A DNA stretch of 43,387 nt from Prochlorococcus sp. AG-424-A03 (GCA_003213375.1 QCNA01000008.1:1-43387), one strand, 5' to 3'; shown: positions 8,728 through 17,252, counted from the stretch's first letter. Notes: generated from the sequence alone by a model not told the origin. Translations and numbers: made by a program.

Positions 8728-8818
8728 AATTAAATAGAATAAAAAAATTCTAAATAATTAGAAAAATATTTGTAAAATTTTTTTGATAAATTATTCCTAA
8801 AAAAAGCAAATATCAAAT

Positions 8819-8947
8819 TTAAAAATTTATTTTACTCTGAGCCTTATTAGCCTTTATCAATATTTTTTGTGCTTCATCTCTTGTAAGGCATTTTTCTGCT
8901 TTTACATTTAAGTTTTTAAGTTTTTGCAGTTGCTTTGTGTTACTCAT
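8819..8947 (-). CDS. Small basic protein, 42 aa
   Basis: An ATG ORF encoding a lysine-rich helical peptide ('MSNTKQLQKLKNLNVKAEK', then a part with 'CLTRDEAQKILIKANKAQ'). The 'TRDEAQKILIKA' segment is coherent and amphipathic, which favours a real gene. No family is recognised. It lies upstream of pirin on the same strand, 92 bases away. Confidence 0.5.
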   Translation of the reverse strand: MSNTKQLQKLKNLNVKAEKCLTRDEAQKILIKANKAQSKINF

Positions 8948-9012
8948 AATTTAACCCGTTCTTAAAGTTACTTTAACATAAGCTTAAATTAATTGCCTCT
9001 GAAACCTTTGCA

Positions 9013-9555
9013 TCAAATCATTTTTAAATCTTTGAGAATGGAATTATCAGAACAGTATAGAGGATGTATTGGATTATCTTTGATTGTTTTCTTAATTAAA
9101 AGCGGTCCAAGAGGATTATCAAAATTATTTTTTCTGATTGAGTTATATTGCATTATTTTTTTTAATATTCTTTTATTTCTATTTAGAAATTTCCCTTTGT
9201 TACCCCAACCTAACCATAAATCACAATTTTTATTTTCAGACCAGTGTTTTAAGTTTTTATAAATATGATTATTGTTTAAATACCCAACAGGGTTTTTGTG
9301 ATTAAAGAGTCTTCCTGGATTACTTGAAATAAGAGCAAATAAATTGATTAATTTAACTTTGCCATAATTATTATTTTTCGAGATTTTAATTATCTTTTTT
9401 GTTGTATTATCCAAGAAAACTGCATCTGATAATGAAGGATTTAGACCAATAAAAATAATCTCTTTTTTAGATTTAGAAATCTTATAACTTAAACTCCATC
9501 TATATATTTTGTTAGCACTTATTAAACAATTTCTTTCTAAAAATAAATTTTTCAA
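9013..9555 (-). CDS. DUF1643 domain protein
   Basis: The 180-residue protein fits DUF1643: 'RWSLSYKI', then 'IIFIGLNPSLSDAVFLDNTT' (usually fimLNPStAdae.dDpTi), 'VKLINLFALISSNPGRLF' (vvNLFalrattP..L), 'NPVGYLNN' and 'LWLGWGNKG' (AWG..g). The biochemical role of the family is unknown. Its start codon overlaps the stop of the DUF2214 gene (9552-9555, 4 bases), so the two form a translationally coupled pair. Confidence 0.85.
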   Translation of the reverse strand: MKNLFLERNCLISANKIYRWSLSYKISKSKKEIIFIGLNPSLSDAVFLDNTTKKIIKISKNNNYGKVKLINLFALISSNPGRLFNHKNPVGYLNNNHIYKNLKHWSENKNCDLWLGWGNKGKFLNRNKRILKKIMQYNSIRKNNFDNPLGPLLIKKTIKDNPIHPLYCSDNSILKDLKMI

Positions 9556-10037
9556 CCTAAACCTACACCTCTAGCCATAAGAGTTGCGAATAAAGGTATT
9601 GTTGCAAAGCCAACTAATTCGGTGGTAATGATTAGTCTAAACCTCTTCACTAGGTTTTCTGAAATTTCAGGTAGTTTATTCTTACTTAGTGGAATTGCCC
9701 AGAGGATATATGTTGTTGTTGGGTATAAAGAAAGTAAGCCAACCAAAATGTAGAGCGAAACCTTAATCCAAAACACAGGATTACCCGTATAGAAATCACC
9801 TCCTTGACCAAAATACTTAACACGCAAAATCCCAGTAACCAATATTGCAACTCCTGCCAACCCATAAACCACATCTGCAATTATCATTGAGATCGTCTCA
9901 TTTCTATTAAGACCTACTTTGAGAGTCAATCTTTCAAACAAAAGAGAACCGAAACACAAAATAATTCCTAAATAATGAACATATGCTACTAATGCACTTT
10001 TAGCAATTTCACCTGTTAATAAAGTTCCCAATAACAT
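9552..10037 (-). CDS. DUF2214 family membrane protein
   Basis: A 161-residue protein with four predicted membrane helices. 'ALVAYVHYLGIILCFGSLLFE' at the start and 'ADVVYGLAGVAILVTGILRV' with 'KYFGQGGDFYTGNPVFWIK' are typical of DUF2214, a family of small cyanobacterial and proteobacterial inner-membrane proteins without a known activity. It is the first gene of a pair with the DUF1643 gene. Confidence 0.88.
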   Translation of the reverse strand: MLLGTLLTGEIAKSALVAYVHYLGIILCFGSLLFERLTLKVGLNRNETISMIIADVVYGLAGVAILVTGILRVKYFGQGGDFYTGNPVFWIKVSLYILVGLLSLYPTTTYILWAIPLSKNKLPEISENLVKRFRLIITTELVGFATIPLFATLMARGVGLG

Positions 10038-10123
10038 GTTCGTATCAAAATTTATACAATCCTAACCACCAAATGAAGAATTTGTTTAGAAATAAATTAA
10101 TAAATAAAAGCAAGGTATTGAAT

Positions 10124-10873
10124 CTAGGACTCTAAAAACCTTTTTTGACCATCTTCAAAGAAATCCTTTTTATTCCATACTTCGATTACATCTGGGAAAT
10201 GTTTTTCCATACAATTATCACAAACCCCATGGCTGAATCTAATATCACTAATTTTCGAAAGATATTTTTCTAAATGCATCCAATCGCCCTCCTTATTTTT
10301 CACTTCTCTGCAATAAGAACAGACAGATAAAATACCTTCCTGTTTGTGCAAGTTAGACAAAGCATCTAGCAAGTTCAATGACTTTTTTCTAAGCTCTAAA
10401 AATGAAACTATTTGCTTCGATAATAATTCCATAATATTGAATTGTTGTGTAGTTAGATTTCCTGGCTTTCTGTCTATTACACAAAGAGTTCCAAGTTTAT
10501 TACCATCACTATTTCTAAGGGGAAAACCTGCATAAAAACGAATCTTGGGGTCTCCTGTTACCAATGGATTATTTATAAACCTTTCATCTTGGAAAGCATC
10601 CTGAATAATTAATGGACTATTTTCTTTTATTGCATGGGTACAAAAAGACCAATCTCTTCTAGTTTCTGATATTTGAAGTCCTATTTTGGATTTAAACCAT
10701 TGTTTATCTTTGTCTACCAAAGTCATTAAAGAAATAGGCACATTACAGGTTGTAGCAGCAATTTTTGTAATATCGTCATAACATGATTCTGGCTTGGTTC
10801 CCAAAATCCTATATTCTGCTAAAGCTTTTAATCTTCTTTCCTCTTCTTCTTTTTTTGATACAAGATTCTGCAT
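10124..10873 (-). CDS. GAF-domain sensor-like protein with C-terminal zinc-type Cys motif
   Basis: Residues about 25-165 form a GAF domain of the stand-alone type ('RLKALAEYRILGTKPES', 'ITKIAATTCNVPISLMTLVD', 'QWFKSKIGL', 'RFYAGFPLRNSDGNKLGTLC'). The end has 'CSYCREVKNKEGDWMHLE' and 'FSHGVCDNCMEKHFPD', a CxxC...HGxCxxC arrangement that often follows GAF or PAS domains in bacterial signalling proteins. There is no kinase, cyclase or receiver domain, so any output must go through a partner. A bilin-binding cysteine in the GAF pocket is not evident. Monocistronic. Confidence 0.88.
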   Translation of the reverse strand: MQNLVSKKEEEERRLKALAEYRILGTKPESCYDDITKIAATTCNVPISLMTLVDKDKQWFKSKIGLQISETRRDWSFCTHAIKENSPLIIQDAFQDERFINNPLVTGDPKIRFYAGFPLRNSDGNKLGTLCVIDRKPGNLTTQQFNIMELLSKQIVSFLELRKKSLNLLDALSNLHKQEGILSVCSYCREVKNKEGDWMHLEKYLSKISDIRFSHGVCDNCMEKHFPDVIEVWNKKDFFEDGQKRFLES

Positions 10874-10992
10874 TAATCTTCACCAATAATTAAAACTTTA
10901 AAATTAAAGTTTCTCCAAAAAACTTTTTCCGTCTAATACTTAATAAAAAAAAGATAAACTTATTGAATTGTTACTTACTGATTTATTACTTA

Positions 10993-12237
10993 TTAGTTTA
11001 CTATTGATTGATTTAACTTTGAGACTGCCATCCCAGCGATCCATCCACTTGTCCAACAATGTTGAAAATTAAATCCACCAGTGATCCCATCAACATCCAA
11101 AACTTCCCCAGAAAAAAATAACCCTGGACAAATTAAGCTCTCCATACTTTTAAAATTAACCTCATTAATTTTTACACCGCCGGAAGTAACAAATTCCTCT
11201 CCAAATGGACCTTTGCCCAAAATTATATATTTATCCCTCATTAGAATATTTATCATTTTCTCTCTTTCATCCGCCAGTAAATCAGCCCACTTTTTCTCTT
11301 TATCAATACCTATTTTCTTTAATAAAAAAATCCACAATCTTTTTGTTAATAGTGGAACAGGTCTACTATTAATAAGATTCACCTTGCCTTTATTTAATCT
11401 TAAATAATTAATTTTTTCTTTTAACTCCTCATAACTTAAAGAAGACCATTTAATGATTAAATTAAATTTATATTTTTGGCTATAAAGTTCCCTTGCTGCA
11501 ATTGATGAAAGTTTTAATACTGCTGGCCCACTAAACCCCCAATGCGTTATTAGTAAATCGCCTCTATTTTGAAAATTCTTATTGTTTAAATTAATTTCTA
11601 TATCTATGCCCCTTATGGATACCCCACTACATTCATCCAAATTTGGTTCTTTTGTAGAAAAAGTAAAAAGAGATGGTACAGGTTTAACAATGGTGTGTCC
11701 AAGATTTTGAGCTAATTTATATCCGCTTGGATTACCTCCAGTTGAAAGAATAATATTTTTTGCAGTTACCTTTGCTTTTTTAAGACTAAAAATATTAAAT
11801 ATATTATCTGGAGTTTTTGAAATTTCTTTTACAAAAAATTTTGTTAGTATCTCTACGTTTTTTGATAAAGCACTTTTTCTCAAACAATCAATAACATCTG
11901 AAGATGAATTAGACACTGGGAATACTCTTAGATCTTCCTCAATTTTTAATTTTAACCCTTTTTTCTCAAACCAATCGTATACATCTCCAGCAGCAAAACG
12001 ATTAAATGATTCCAAGAGCTGAATTCCACCTCTGGGGTAATTCTCAATTAGTTCATTCGGTACCCATGTCGCATTAGTGACGTTACATCTTCCCCCTCCA
12101 CTAATCCTTACTTTCTCCATAAGTTTTGAAGTTCCTTCAAGAATTATTATTCTTTTTACTCCATTTTCAGCAGCAGTTATTGCTGTCATGAAACCAGCCG
12201 CACCGCCTCCAACAACTGCTAAATCAAAAGGTTCCAA
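10993..12237 (-). CDS. NAD(P)/FAD-dependent oxidoreductase, HI0933/YhiN (BaiN-like) family
   Basis: A 414-residue flavoprotein opening with the dinucleotide fold 'FDLAVVGGGAAGFMTAITAA' (GGGAAG at 10-15) and continuing with 'KVRISGGGRCNVTNA', the hallmark of the HI0933 family. 'VTSGGVKINEVNFKSMESLI' and 'GEVLDVDGITGGFNFQHCWTSGWIAG' make the second FAD-binding part. Members reduce C=C bonds of sterol-like compounds in gut bacteria; in cyanobacteria the substrate is unknown. Length and motifs are complete. Confidence 0.93.
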   Translation of the reverse strand: MEPFDLAVVGGGAAGFMTAITAAENGVKRIIILEGTSKLMEKVRISGGGRCNVTNATWVPNELIENYPRGGIQLLESFNRFAAGDVYDWFEKKGLKLKIEEDLRVFPVSNSSSDVIDCLRKSALSKNVEILTKFFVKEISKTPDNIFNIFSLKKAKVTAKNIILSTGGNPSGYKLAQNLGHTIVKPVPSLFTFSTKEPNLDECSGVSIRGIDIEINLNNKNFQNRGDLLITHWGFSGPAVLKLSSIAARELYSQKYKFNLIIKWSSLSYEELKEKINYLRLNKGKVNLINSRPVPLLTKRLWIFLLKKIGIDKEKKWADLLADEREKMINILMRDKYIILGKGPFGEEFVTSGGVKINEVNFKSMESLICPGLFFSGEVLDVDGITGGFNFQHCWTSGWIAGMAVSKLNQSIVN

Positions 12238-12422
12238 AAACTTATTATTTAATATGCTTCAATCTGATAATAGCAAGTAGTTATAAAGAAAAATTACTCC
12301 AAAAACCATAAAAAAATAAATATGAAACTTTAAAACTACATAATAAATAGGTACGATTCGCTAATTTTTAAATTTCTAGAAAAATCAACACAGTCGTTAT
12401 TTTTATGTTTTAAGTTAATTAA

Positions 12423-12659
12423 ATGAGTCTTTTATTTTCTTACGTTAAATATTCTGAGGCCAGTTTTCCTATGACTGGTCAATATACTGCTCTTCTTTTA
12501 ATAACTTCTGTTATTTGGGTTCTACTTTGGTTTGGATATAGACAAAATAAGATAAATGATGAGATCAAGAAAAAAGAAAAAGAAGAAAGAATTAATGCGA
12601 AAGTTGAAAGAAGAAAGAAGTTAGAGAGTTTGTACCCTACTAATAAAAAAACTGTTTAA
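12423..12659 (+). CDS. Small membrane protein with coiled-coil tail, 78 aa
   Basis: One membrane helix ('ALLLITSVIWVLLWFGY') is followed by a lysine/glutamate-rich coiled coil ending in 'RRKKLESLYPTNKK'. The same plan, an anchor with a cytoplasmic charged helix, occurs at 17034. A similar 'ERLYP' ending occurs at 39262. Function unknown. The next mini-gene starts 20 bases downstream. Confidence 0.7.
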   Translation: MSLLFSYVKYSEASFPMTGQYTALLLITSVIWVLLWFGYRQNKINDEIKKKEKEERINAKVERRKKLESLYPTNKKTV

Positions 12660-12679
12660 AATAAACTATTTTAGAAAAT

Positions 12680-12778
12680 ATGAAAAAAAATAATTTCAAA
12701 TCACTAATTCAGTACTTACCAGGGATTTTGATTCTTATTTATGTATTCTTTTTAGCATTTACTCAATTTATAAAATAA
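12680..12778 (+). CDS. One-helix membrane peptide, 32 aa
   Basis: A short ATG ORF: a basic N-terminus ('MKKNNFKSLIQYLPG') and one hydrophobic helix ('ILILIYVFFLAFTQFI'). Its position between two plus-strand genes with 20 and 21 bases of spacing suggests an operon of three. Nothing more is recognised. Confidence 0.45.
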   Translation: MKKNNFKSLIQYLPGILILIYVFFLAFTQFIK

Positions 12779-12799
12779 AATTTTTAAAAATTATTCGTT

Positions 12800-13672
12800 T
12801 TGATTGGAATCCTCTCTGCTTTTGGAGCTGCAACATCTTGGACATATGCATGCTTTATTTGGCGCGCGCAAACTAAAAAATATAAATCAATAGATATTAA
12901 TTTAATAAAAAATATAATAGCTTTTTTAATTTTTATACCTGCTTTTATCAATATAAGTTCTACAACTGAATTAAAAAACATATTTATCCTACTAATTAGT
13001 GGAATAATAGGTATTGGATTAGGTGATACTTTCTATTTAAAGTCACTACAAACAATTGGCACAAGAAAAACTTTATCTATAGAAACTCTTTCTCCGTTAA
13101 TGGCAGCTTTATCAGGGGAATTTTTTATTAATGAAAATTTAACAACTAAATCATGGTTTGGAATAATTATAGTAACGATTTCGCTATTCATAATTCTCAG
13201 AAAAGGTAACGATTTTAAAGAGGAAAACTCCTCTTTCTCAGAAAAAAATAACTTTAAGATTTTTGCTTTTCCTTTTTTATCAGTTTTATGTGCTGTTCTT
13301 GGAGGTCTTTTATCAAGGATGGTTTTCCTTCAAAGCAATTTATCTCCTTTCCTTACAACTGAAATAAGATTATTAGGTGCAATAATTTTTTTAATTAGTC
13401 TAAAAGGATTTAAGATTAATTTTTTCTTAAAAAACATAGACAAAAAACAACAAAAAAGATTTTTTATTTCAATACTTCTTGGAACAAATATAGGAATATT
13501 TCTACAACAAGTTGTGTTTAAAACCCTTCCCATAGGAGTAGGATGGGCTTTATTAAGCATATCTCCAGTAATTTCCTTATTTTTTGCTAAGACTGAGGAA
13601 AGAGAACTTACCAAAAAAATAATATTTTTTACTTGTTTTTTATTTTTTGGCTTGACATTAATAATTCTTTAA
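12800..13672 (+). CDS. EamA/DMT-superfamily transporter
   Basis: This 290-residue protein has about ten membrane helices in two EamA repeats. Each repeat ends with the usual helix-rich signature: 'GDTFYLKSLQTIGTRKTLSI' then 'LSPLMAALSGEFFINENLTT' in the first half and 'LQQVVFKTLPIGVGWALLSI' then 'SPVISLFFAKTEERELT' in the second. Such proteins export metabolites, but the substrate cannot be inferred. The start is TTG at 12800; no in-frame ATG lies close by. Probably downstream of the two mini-genes in one operon. Confidence 0.88.
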   Translation: MIGILSAFGAATSWTYACFIWRAQTKKYKSIDINLIKNIIAFLIFIPAFINISSTTELKNIFILLISGIIGIGLGDTFYLKSLQTIGTRKTLSIETLSPLMAALSGEFFINENLTTKSWFGIIIVTISLFIILRKGNDFKEENSSFSEKNNFKIFAFPFLSVLCAVLGGLLSRMVFLQSNLSPFLTTEIRLLGAIIFLISLKGFKINFFLKNIDKKQQKRFFISILLGTNIGIFLQQVVFKTLPIGVGWALLSISPVISLFFAKTEERELTKKIIFFTCFLFFGLTLIIL

Positions 13673-13749
13673 TTTCTGAGTTAATGTAAAAAATACTCAT
13701 GTTAATAAAAATCAAATTAAATAAAATTACCCTATAAACACTCAAAAAA

Positions 13750-13872
13750 ATGAAAACATTAAAGAAAAAAAGACTCGGCACATTAGAAGTTTATTTTATT
13801 TTTTTAAGTTGCATTTATGCAGGATTTATAGGTTATAAATCTCTATTAAATGTTTTATTTACTTGGAACTAA
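13750..13872 (+). CDS. One-helix membrane peptide, 40 aa
   Basis: ATG ORF with a basic start ('MKTLKKKRLGTLEVYF') and a single helix ('IFLSCIYAGFIGYKSLL'). It overlaps the 3' end of the opposite-strand mini-gene by 4 bases. Unknown function. Confidence 0.45.
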   Translation: MKTLKKKRLGTLEVYFIFLSCIYAGFIGYKSLLNVLFTWN

Positions 13873-14003
13873 TTAATTCTTTCTAATGATTTAATCAACT
13901 TACCTCCATCTTGGTCATCATCATCATTTGAAGCGAAAAATAAAAAAAATATTCCTACAGAAGCTATAGAAAGCGAAATTGACAATACAGAAAGCTCATC
14001 CAT
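13869..14003 (-). CDS. One-helix mini-protein with DDDQDGG motif, 44 aa
   Basis: The reverse strand encodes a helix ('VLSISLSIASVGIFFLFFAS') followed at once by 'NDDDQDGGKLI'. The same acidic-glycine motif, 'NDDQDGGMLI', ends the mini-protein at 15141-15323, so the two are likely related. The acidic patch next to a membrane helix could bind a cation or a basic partner; this is conjecture. Converges on the preceding gene with a 4-base overlap. Confidence 0.65.
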   Translation of the reverse strand: MDELSVLSISLSIASVGIFFLFFASNDDDDQDGGKLIKSLERIN

Positions 14004-14122
14004 AAATTAGAAATTTTTTTTATGATAAACGAAAAAAAATAAAAGACAGTAAAGAAATACACATTGTCGAAAATAAATATTTCTTTTATTTGTAAAATGA
14101 AAAAACACATCCGAGCTATTTC

Positions 14123-14398
14123 GTGAAAGTTCTAATAACTTCCCCCTGTAGTGCAAGCGTAATAATCCAGTATGGAATAAAAAGTTGGCCTATTTGGGAA
14201 TGTGAGCCAAGCAAATTTCAATGGAATTACGATGATAAGGAAATTTGCTTAATTATTGAAGGTCAAGCGAAAATAAGTACCCAAAACGGCGACATTTACG
14301 TGATTAAAGCAGGAGATCTAGTTGAGTTTCCTGCTGGAATTAACTGCGATTGGGAAGTAACCAAAAGTATTAAAAAACATTATCGATTGGGTAGCTAA
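14123..14398 (+). CDS. Small single-domain cupin (cupin_3 type)
   Basis: The 91-residue protein is one cupin barrel: 'PIWECEPSKFQWNYDDKEIC' then 'LIIEGQAKISTQNGD' and 'IKAGDLVEFPAGINCDWEV'. The pattern WecepgkF.w.yd..E.cliieG is that of the cupin_3/DUF861 group (relatives of EutQ and ureidoglycine aminohydrolase). The usual histidines of metal cupins are missing, so metal binding is uncertain. The start is GTG at 14123. Confidence 0.85.
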   Translation: MKVLITSPCSASVIIQYGIKSWPIWECEPSKFQWNYDDKEICLIIEGQAKISTQNGDIYVIKAGDLVEFPAGINCDWEVTKSIKKHYRLGS

Positions 14399-14489
14399 AT
14401 TTAAGAAAAAAGGTTTTTTCTTCTTTACTGTTAAGTCAATGTAGATAAAATATGGTTAATAAATAATTTTCTAGAAGGAAACTAATATT

Positions 14490-14660
14490 ATGCCTTTTAC
14501 AGATCAAGAATATTTTGAGGTTATTGAAAAAAACGAAATAGTAAAAAAGGCCTTTGAAAATATTAAGCAAATTTGCATTGATTTACAAAAACAAACAAAT
14601 TGTCCTGAAGAGGATCTAAAAGATTTTCTTGAATTTATTTCTAAACAATGGAATAAGTAA
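14490..14660 (+). CDS. Small acidic soluble protein, 56 aa
   Basis: ATG ORF preceded by AAGGA at 14475-14479, a good ribosome site. The product is helical ('EYFEVIEKNEIVKKAFENIK', then '...CPEEDLKDFLEFISKQWNK') with two cysteines. No membrane segment. Not a recognised family. Confidence 0.6.
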   Translation: MPFTDQEYFEVIEKNEIVKKAFENIKQICIDLQKQTNCPEEDLKDFLEFISKQWNK

Positions 14661-14724
14661 TAATTAAAAAGCCTTTTAAATACTAAATTTAAAATTTCAA
14701 TTTAGTTTTCTGAGACAATAAGTT

Positions 14725-14856
14725 CTAATCTAATTCCTTTTTTGGTTTTGTATTGATACTGGAAGTTCCCTTAGCAGCAGAAACAAAGAAAAAGAAGCCT
14801 ACAATTCCTGATATACCAAATATCGCAGCCAAAGGATCAAAAGTGAAAGAAAACAT
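14725..14856 (-). CDS. One-helix mini-protein, 43 aa
   Basis: I take the ATG at 14856 ('MFSFTFDPLAAIFGISGIVG') rather than an upstream ATG at 14907, because the shorter form has the usual layout of a short N-terminus, one glycine-rich helix ('AAIFGISGIVGFFFFVSAA') and a basic tail ending 'KPKKELD'. Cyanobacterial type, unknown function. Confidence 0.6.
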   Translation of the reverse strand: MFSFTFDPLAAIFGISGIVGFFFFVSAAKGTSSINTKPKKELD

Positions 14857-15140
14857 AGAATTTATAAAATCAAGATAAATAATAGTTTTTGAATCAAAAT
14901 TGTACAATTATTGTTAATTTTAAAAAATAACAATCGCGCGATTCATTATGTCATTATTAGTTTCTCAGTAGGTTCAAAAAATTTATTATTCAAATTGATT
15001 TTAAGAATAAAAATATCAATACATATAAAAGATCTATTCGTGCGAAAAAGAAAAGTTTTTAAAAAATATTTATAGAAATATTGAATAAAACACTGCCCAA
15101 AGGATCCACAATTGTTGTTTCTTTAGATTAATATCAACTC

Positions 15141-15323
15141 ATGACAGAATTTTACTTAGCTTCTTCCTCAGTAAGTCCTTTTACAGCGATTTTATGGTGC
15201 CTTTATCCCATAGCTCTTCTTGTAATCATTGAGTTACTTTTAGGGGGTGGGTTTGATGATGATAATAATGACGATCAAGACGGCGGAATGCTAATACCTG
15301 CTTACTCTAGATCAGACGTTTGA
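15141..15323 (+). CDS. One-helix mini-protein with acidic DDDNNDDQDGG tail, 60 aa
   Basis: The 60-residue product has a helix ('AILWCLYPIALLVIIELLLG') then a run of aspartates ending in 'NDDQDGGMLIP'. It shares the NDDQDGG(M/K)LI motif with the mini-protein at 13869-14003. The tail would lie at one membrane face. Function unknown; the repeated motif argues that it is functional. Confidence 0.7.
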   Translation: MTEFYLASSSVSPFTAILWCLYPIALLVIIELLLGGGFDDDNNDDQDGGMLIPAYSRSDV

Positions 15324-15361
15324 ATTTTTTAAATTAAAGACTCATAGAGAATTTAATTAAA

Positions 15362-15502
15362 TTGGCCAACAATATTGATACAACTCATATTTCTCTAATT
15401 ACACTTACCATCCTTACGATTGCCTCTCTAACCTGGCTCGTCTTAAGAACCCTTAAGGAAGGTAGAAAAGCTTTAAAAGAAGTAAATAAGGATAGATCGT
15501 GA
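15362..15502 (+). CDS. One-helix mini-protein, 46 aa (TTG start)
   Basis: The frame opens with TTG at 15362 and gives 'ISLITLTILTIASLTWLVL' as one membrane helix followed by a basic tail 'RTLKEGRKALKEVNKDRS'. No ATG or GTG occurs in frame before it, so the start is inferred. Base pattern is coding-like. Confidence 0.5.
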   Translation: MANNIDTTHISLITLTILTIASLTWLVLRTLKEGRKALKEVNKDRS

Positions 15503-15748
15503 AATACAATAAACATTCAAAACTATAGAATTTAATTAGATTAATAAAACTCTTAGATTTATAAATTTTACTAACTAAATAGATATATTCCAAAAATCTA
15601 CAAACTTTTTCTTCTCAAAGTTTGGGAAAAGCATAAAAAACTTTAATAAATACTAGAATTTGTTTGATTGCTAAGTCAAAAAATTACCAATCTGTTGAAA
15701 TTCCATTTTTATGAAATGTCCTCATTGTTATTACTTTAATAAATAAAA

Positions 15749-15844
15749 ATGCATCTAAATTCATTACTTTATATTTGTTCTATATCTTTATTCATTTATA
15801 TAATGGCGCTTTTTTGGAGAGACTTGCCAAATCAAAAAAAGTAA
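15749..15844 (+). CDS. Possible one-helix peptide, 31 aa
   Basis: A short ATG ORF ('MHLNSLLYICSISLFIYIMA', then 'LFWRDLPNQKK'). One hydrophobic helix and a basic end fit the other mini-proteins here, but there is no convincing ribosome site, so it may be chance. Confidence 0.35.
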   Translation: MHLNSLLYICSISLFIYIMALFWRDLPNQKK

Positions 15845-15926
15845 ATAAATAATTAATATTAAATTTATTGCCTATCAAAATAAATTGAGTTATTAATTTA
15901 ATAATGGATTTAATTTTTTTATATAA

Positions 15927-16091
15927 ATGCTGAAAGAATCTTCAAATAACAATAACAAAAATATATTCTCAGAAACTACAAGTATTGAAAAAGAAAAGAT
16001 GATTTGCAAAGACGGATTCTGTTCATTACCAAATCGAGATGAGCTCCCAAAACAAGATTCAAATGATATGAATTTATTTGATCCTATTTAG
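15927..16091 (+). CDS. Small Asn-rich soluble protein, 54 aa
   Basis: ATG ORF, polar throughout, with a central 'MICKDGFCSLPNRDELPK' carrying two cysteines separated by four residues. There is no membrane segment. The CKDGFC-LP segment looks conserved in character (a small Cys motif), but I know no family. Confidence 0.55.
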   Translation: MLKESSNNNNKNIFSETTSIEKEKMICKDGFCSLPNRDELPKQDSNDMNLFDPI

Positions 16092-16159
16092 TAAATAAAA
16101 AACATTTTGAGAAATTGAAGATTAAATTGATAGTATTAAATTCTTTGAATTTTTAATAC

Positions 16160-16495
16160 ATGCTTAATAACTTTTTAAATGCATATAAAGAGTTTTGGAT
16201 TAAAGCTACAGAATTCAAAGGATTCACATCTCGATCAGACTGGTGGTTAGTTCAATTAGCCAATCTTATAATTTCTTTACTAACTATCCCAATATTTTTA
16301 AAAACGTTTGGTTTCAATGCTTATGGATTAGTTTGTGTCATTCCTCAAATAGCTATTGATATAAGAAGAATCAGAGACTTTGGAAAAGATTGGAAATGGA
16401 TCTTTATTAATTTAATACCTATCTTCGGATGGATCTTGTGGTTCATCTGGTTAGGCTTTGGTAAGACTTGTAATGGGAAAAATAAACTTATATAG
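16160..16495 (+). CDS. DUF805 family membrane protein
   Basis: The 111-residue protein follows DUF805 closely: 'YKEFWIKATEFKGFTSRSDWW' (usually y.kkyf.F.GRasR.eyW), two helices, then 'AIDIRRIRDFGKDWKWIF' (RRLHDtgrsgWw) and a last helix ending 'GWILWFIWLGFGKTCNGKN'. The family consists of small inner-membrane proteins of unknown role. Complete length. Confidence 0.9.
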   Translation: MLNNFLNAYKEFWIKATEFKGFTSRSDWWLVQLANLIISLLTIPIFLKTFGFNAYGLVCVIPQIAIDIRRIRDFGKDWKWIFINLIPIFGWILWFIWLGFGKTCNGKNKLI

Positions 16496-16506
16496 AAATT
16501 AACTCC

Positions 16507-16824
16507 TCATTTTTTTCTTTTTTTAAAATCTACAAATCTTACCTTGTTTCTTAAGTCTATTTGTTTTTCAAGAATTCTAAACACATGCATCTCGCATTCG
16601 GTTAATTTAAGAAACTGATCGAGTGTATCTTTATCTTCTTCATCAAAATTCTCGAAAACTTCTGAAATAGCAGTACTATTTCTAGAAATAAAATCCTCTG
16701 CTACATCTTGTGGATTCTTGCCTGAATCGAAATCCTGAAAAGCTTCATAAGAATTAAGTTCTCTTGTTAACCATTTAAACCATGGTTCATTTTTATTATA
16801 TTTTTTATTTATGATTTTCTTCAT
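16507..16824 (-). CDS. Small charged protein, paralogue of the gene at 5781
   Basis: 105 residues, no membrane segment, very charged ends. The core 'FDSGKNPQDVAEDFISRNST', followed by 'FDEEDKDTLDQFLKLTECEM', matches the 5781-6047 product position by position. This one has a longer lysine-rich N-terminus and a basic C-terminus ('RFVDFKKRKK'). It converges on DUF805 with 11 bases between. Function unknown. Confidence 0.75.
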   Translation of the reverse strand: MKKIINKKYNKNEPWFKWLTRELNSYEAFQDFDSGKNPQDVAEDFISRNSTAISEVFENFDEEDKDTLDQFLKLTECEMHVFRILEKQIDLRNKVRFVDFKKRKK

Positions 16825-17033
16825 AAAAAAATTTTTACTAGTTTAATCATTATTAGTTATTCATTCTTTGACAGCTGTACAAATACTTATTTTAAAAAAC
16901 CAATTAAAGATTAACCTTATTTATTTTTTACAAAATAACTAGCATAATTACCATAAAGCTTTTTAAAGAATAAGTATTTATTACTCATTTTTTTGTTTAT
17001 GAGATAGCTAAAATGTATATTTAGTAAAGTAAA

Positions 17034-17252
17034 TTGTCAATTCCATTTTACGACTTTCCTTCATCTCCAATTTTAATAATTGGTGCTCTTGGCATTGCAG
17101 TAGCGATAGCAGTTTTTTTTGTCTCTTACCAAAAATATTTCAATTCTCCTTTAAACAAAGAGCGTGCAGAAAAGAAAAAATCCTTAATTAAGGAACAAAA
17201 AGAATTATATGAAAGATTAGAAAAAATAGAACAAGAATTAAAAAATTTATAA
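17034..17252 (+). CDS. Small membrane-anchored coiled-coil protein, 72 aa
   Basis: TTG start at 17034. One helix ('ILIIGALGIAVAIAVFFVSY') precedes a coiled coil rich in Lys and Glu ('KKKSLIKEQKELYERLEKIE'). Same design as the gene at 12423. Cyanobacterial hypothetical. Confidence 0.65.
   Translation: MSIPFYDFPSSPILIIGALGIAVAIAVFFVSYQKYFNSPLNKERAEKKKSLIKEQKELYERLEKIEQELKNL

Noticed and set aside
8993-9262. Plus-strand 89-codon frame
   Set aside because: Antisense to the DUF1643 gene; hydrophobic composition is what AT-rich antisense gives.
11081-11407. Plus-strand 108-codon frame
   Set aside because: Antisense to the HI0933-type flavoprotein gene.
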